Assembly (NCBI GenBank): GCA_963832725.1
Contig: CAWHVG010000005.1
Location: 2,356,001 to 2,420,000 of the forward strand
Source: JAEZBP01 sp963832725
GTDB taxonomy: Bacteria > Myxococcota_A > Polyangia > Polyangiales > Sandaracinaceae
Direction of reading: 5' to 3'
Length of the DNA stretch: 64,000 nucleotides
Below are positions 62,860-64,000 of this stretch, piece after piece. A program made the translations under genes and the position numbers. How positions within the stretch are numbered: the stretch's first letter is position 1; every line of letters begins with the position of its first letter. The notes beneath the pieces were generated by a model. That model was not told the origin of the DNA. It saw only the letters and a program-made list of their open reading frames with translations, and did not search any database.

Positions 62860-63660
62860 TCAGCTCGGCATCAGCGGCGTGAGCCAGCCGGCCAGCGAGC
62901 TCAGATTGCGCGACTGGATGTACACGCGCCCCTGCCCCTTGAACTCACAGACGATACCTTCGCCGGAGGCCATCAGGCCCATCAGCCCACCGCCGGCGCC
63001 CTTGATGTCGAAGTCCAGGTTGCCCTCGAACCCGACCAGGTGGCCGTTGTCGACGATGTACGAGCCGTTCACGTCCACGGCGTGGATGCCGCCGTAGCTG
63101 TTGAACCAGAGGTCGCCGTGACCCGAGAGCTGGAGGAAGAACGCCCCCTCCTTCGCCAAGAGCGACTTCAGCCCGCCGAACTTCATGCCCATGTCGACGT
63201 CGCCGACCGACGCGACGTACGCGCCGCTCGAGAGCGTGAGGGTCTCACCCTGCATGCGGCGGTAGGAGATGTTGCCGCTCAGCGCCGGCGCCACCCACAC
63301 GCTGCCCGGCTGCGGGGCGGTGAAGTGGTTCACGAAGAAGGTCTCGCCGCCGACGACCTTGCGGATGAGGGCGATGACGAACGCCTTCATCATGGCCCAC
63401 AGCCCGGGGCTGCGGCCGGCGTTCATCTTTACCTCCATCCCCACGTGGTCGTGGCGCGCGACCATCGAGCCCGCCTCGGCGATGAGCGTCTGGCCGGGCT
63501 GCAGATCGACCCGGAGCATCGCGAACGACGGTCCGTGGGTGATCTCGTGCTGCACCGGAGCCTGGGCCGGCTGCGATTGGGCCGGCTGCGATTGGGCCGG
63601 CTGCGGTTGGGCCGGCTGCGGTGGGCCGCTGGGCTGCGGCGCGTTCATCTGTGGCTGCAT
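62860..63660 (-). CDS. AIM24-family protein 3 with a Pro/Gln-rich leader
   Basis: 266 residues from ATG 63660, preceded by AGAGGA. The first ~40 residues are a Pro/Gln/Ala leader (PAQPQPAQSQPAQSQPAQ). Then the AIM24 fold: QTLIAEAGSMVARHDHVGME, GGETFFVNHFTAPQPGSVWV, LTLSSGAYVASVGDVDMGMK, GGLKSLLAKEGAFFLQLSGH, GDLWFNSYGGIHAVDVNGSY, GEGIVCEFKGQGRVYIQSRN. First gene of the operon. The leader is unique to this copy. Confidence 0.87.
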   Translation of the reverse strand: MQPQMNAPQPSGPPQPAQPQPAQSQPAQSQPAQAPVQHEITHGPSFAMLRVDLQPGQTLIAEAGSMVARHDHVGMEVKMNAGRSPGLWAMMKAFVIALIRKVVGGETFFVNHFTAPQPGSVWVAPALSGNISYRRMQGETLTLSSGAYVASVGDVDMGMKFGGLKSLLAKEGAFFLQLSGHGDLWFNSYGGIHAVDVNGSYIVDNGHLVGFEGNLDFDIKGAGGGLMGLMASGEGIVCEFKGQGRVYIQSRNLSSLAGWLTPLMPS

Positions 63661-63854
63661 GTTCCTCTCGGTGCTCGCCTTGTACCGTGGGCGAGCGTTC
63701 CTCCGCAATCGCCCCCGGTCATCTGGAGACCTCGTACGGAGATCGTCACCGGATGTTCCCGCCGGGACGCCACACTCGTGGAGCTTCGCCACAGGGGAGT
63801 CCGCTCCCGCGGGCCACCGTTCGGGTTGGAACGGATCCTGTTGCGTCGCCGAGC

Positions 63855-64000
63855 ATGGAGACCCGTCAACGACTCGCCGAATCGGCGATCCCTCCGTGGA
63901 CCGAGCGCTGGTCCAGCCGGCGTCAGCTCGGCTTCGGGGCCGTGGCATGCATCCCCCTGGTGCTGCTCGCGGCCACTTTCATCAGCTGGTTCCTGGCAGC
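63855..64000 (+). CDS. Membrane protein, N-terminus only (runs off the window)
   Basis: ATG 63855 starts METRQRLAESAIPPWTERWS, then SRRQLGFGAVACIPLVLLAA and the hydrophobic ATFISWFLA continuing past the edge. Divergent from the AIM24 operon. Type cannot be judged from 48 residues. Confidence 0.5.
   Translation, partial: METRQRLAESAIPPWTERWSSRRQLGFGAVACIPLVLLAATFISWFLA

Overview
The window looks like a chromosomal piece of a large-genome myxobacterium (Myxococcota, most like the Sandaracinaceae/Polyangiales). This is inferred from very high GC, many Asp/Gly- or Cys-rich lipoproteins with a CGAKTGLE-type lipobox, Hanks-type Ser/Thr kinases, an FHA protein, VIT/VWA lipoproteins, Stig1-type and MopE-type Cys-rich repeat proteins, and several repeat families between genes. 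No database search was possible; all family names come from motifs read in the sequence.

Layout. 1-4000: debris of mobile elements (IS110 end, IS91-like scraps, a broken ISL3 transposase), palindromic CTAG-bounded repeats, a frameshifted lipoprotein and a truncated TPR protein. 4-11.9 kb: outer-membrane porin, ABC half-transporter, heme-NO-binding-like protein, VIT1/CCC1 transporter, quinone-oxidoreductase-like enzyme, a lipoprotein with 15 x 21-bp repeats, and a double gamma-glutamylcyclotransferase. 11.9-18.8 kb: VKOR-DsbA fusion, FHA-winged-helix protein, two Ser/Thr kinases, a J-domain membrane protein, a SixA-like phosphatase and a TetR regulator. 18.8-25.9 kb: two tandem VWA lipoproteins, a HAD-like protein, a nucleoside phosphorylase, an OmpA lipoprotein, a YdeI-like protein and a lipoprotein with secretin-N-like segments. 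26-34.8 kb: two translationally coupled giant lipoproteins (FecR-like, VIT, VWA, TPR). 34.8-35.9 kb: repeat-rich non-coding DNA. 36-38.4 kb: ECF sigma factor coupled to an anti-sigma/N0/bactofilin-like membrane protein. 38.5-50.5 kb: secreted Cys-rich and beta-helix lipoproteins, a TPR-PEGA protein, and an aminotransferase with an NTN-hydrolase. 51-55.6 kb: one 1541-residue protein joining an aldehyde dehydrogenase, an aminotransferase, a GNAT and a second, apparently lysine-less aminotransferase. 55.9-64 kb: RpoH-like sigma factor, tRNA-Met(CAT), M74-like endopeptidase, small Cys-rich lipoprotein, and an operon of three AIM24 proteins followed by a degenerate 5'-nucleotidase-like/beta-barrel protein.

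Reading frames. At least fourteen otherwise convincing genes carry single-base frameshifts. Eight of these lie in GAATC/GATTC words (seven are AGAATC) and are repaired by reading GATC; two lie in G/C homopolymers that are one base short. This looks like a systematic sequence-quality signature (perhaps modified-base miscalling) rather than mass gene decay, so these genes are annotated as whole genes with the break stated.

Themes. Most products are exported, lipidated or envelope-associated, and sensing and phosphosignalling genes lie among them. Several proteins are unusual domain fusions. Non-coding structure is rich: repeats that supply the stop codon of the neighbouring gene, a two-type alternating 84/82-bp tandem array, and a 40-bp tandem array of covarying hairpins.
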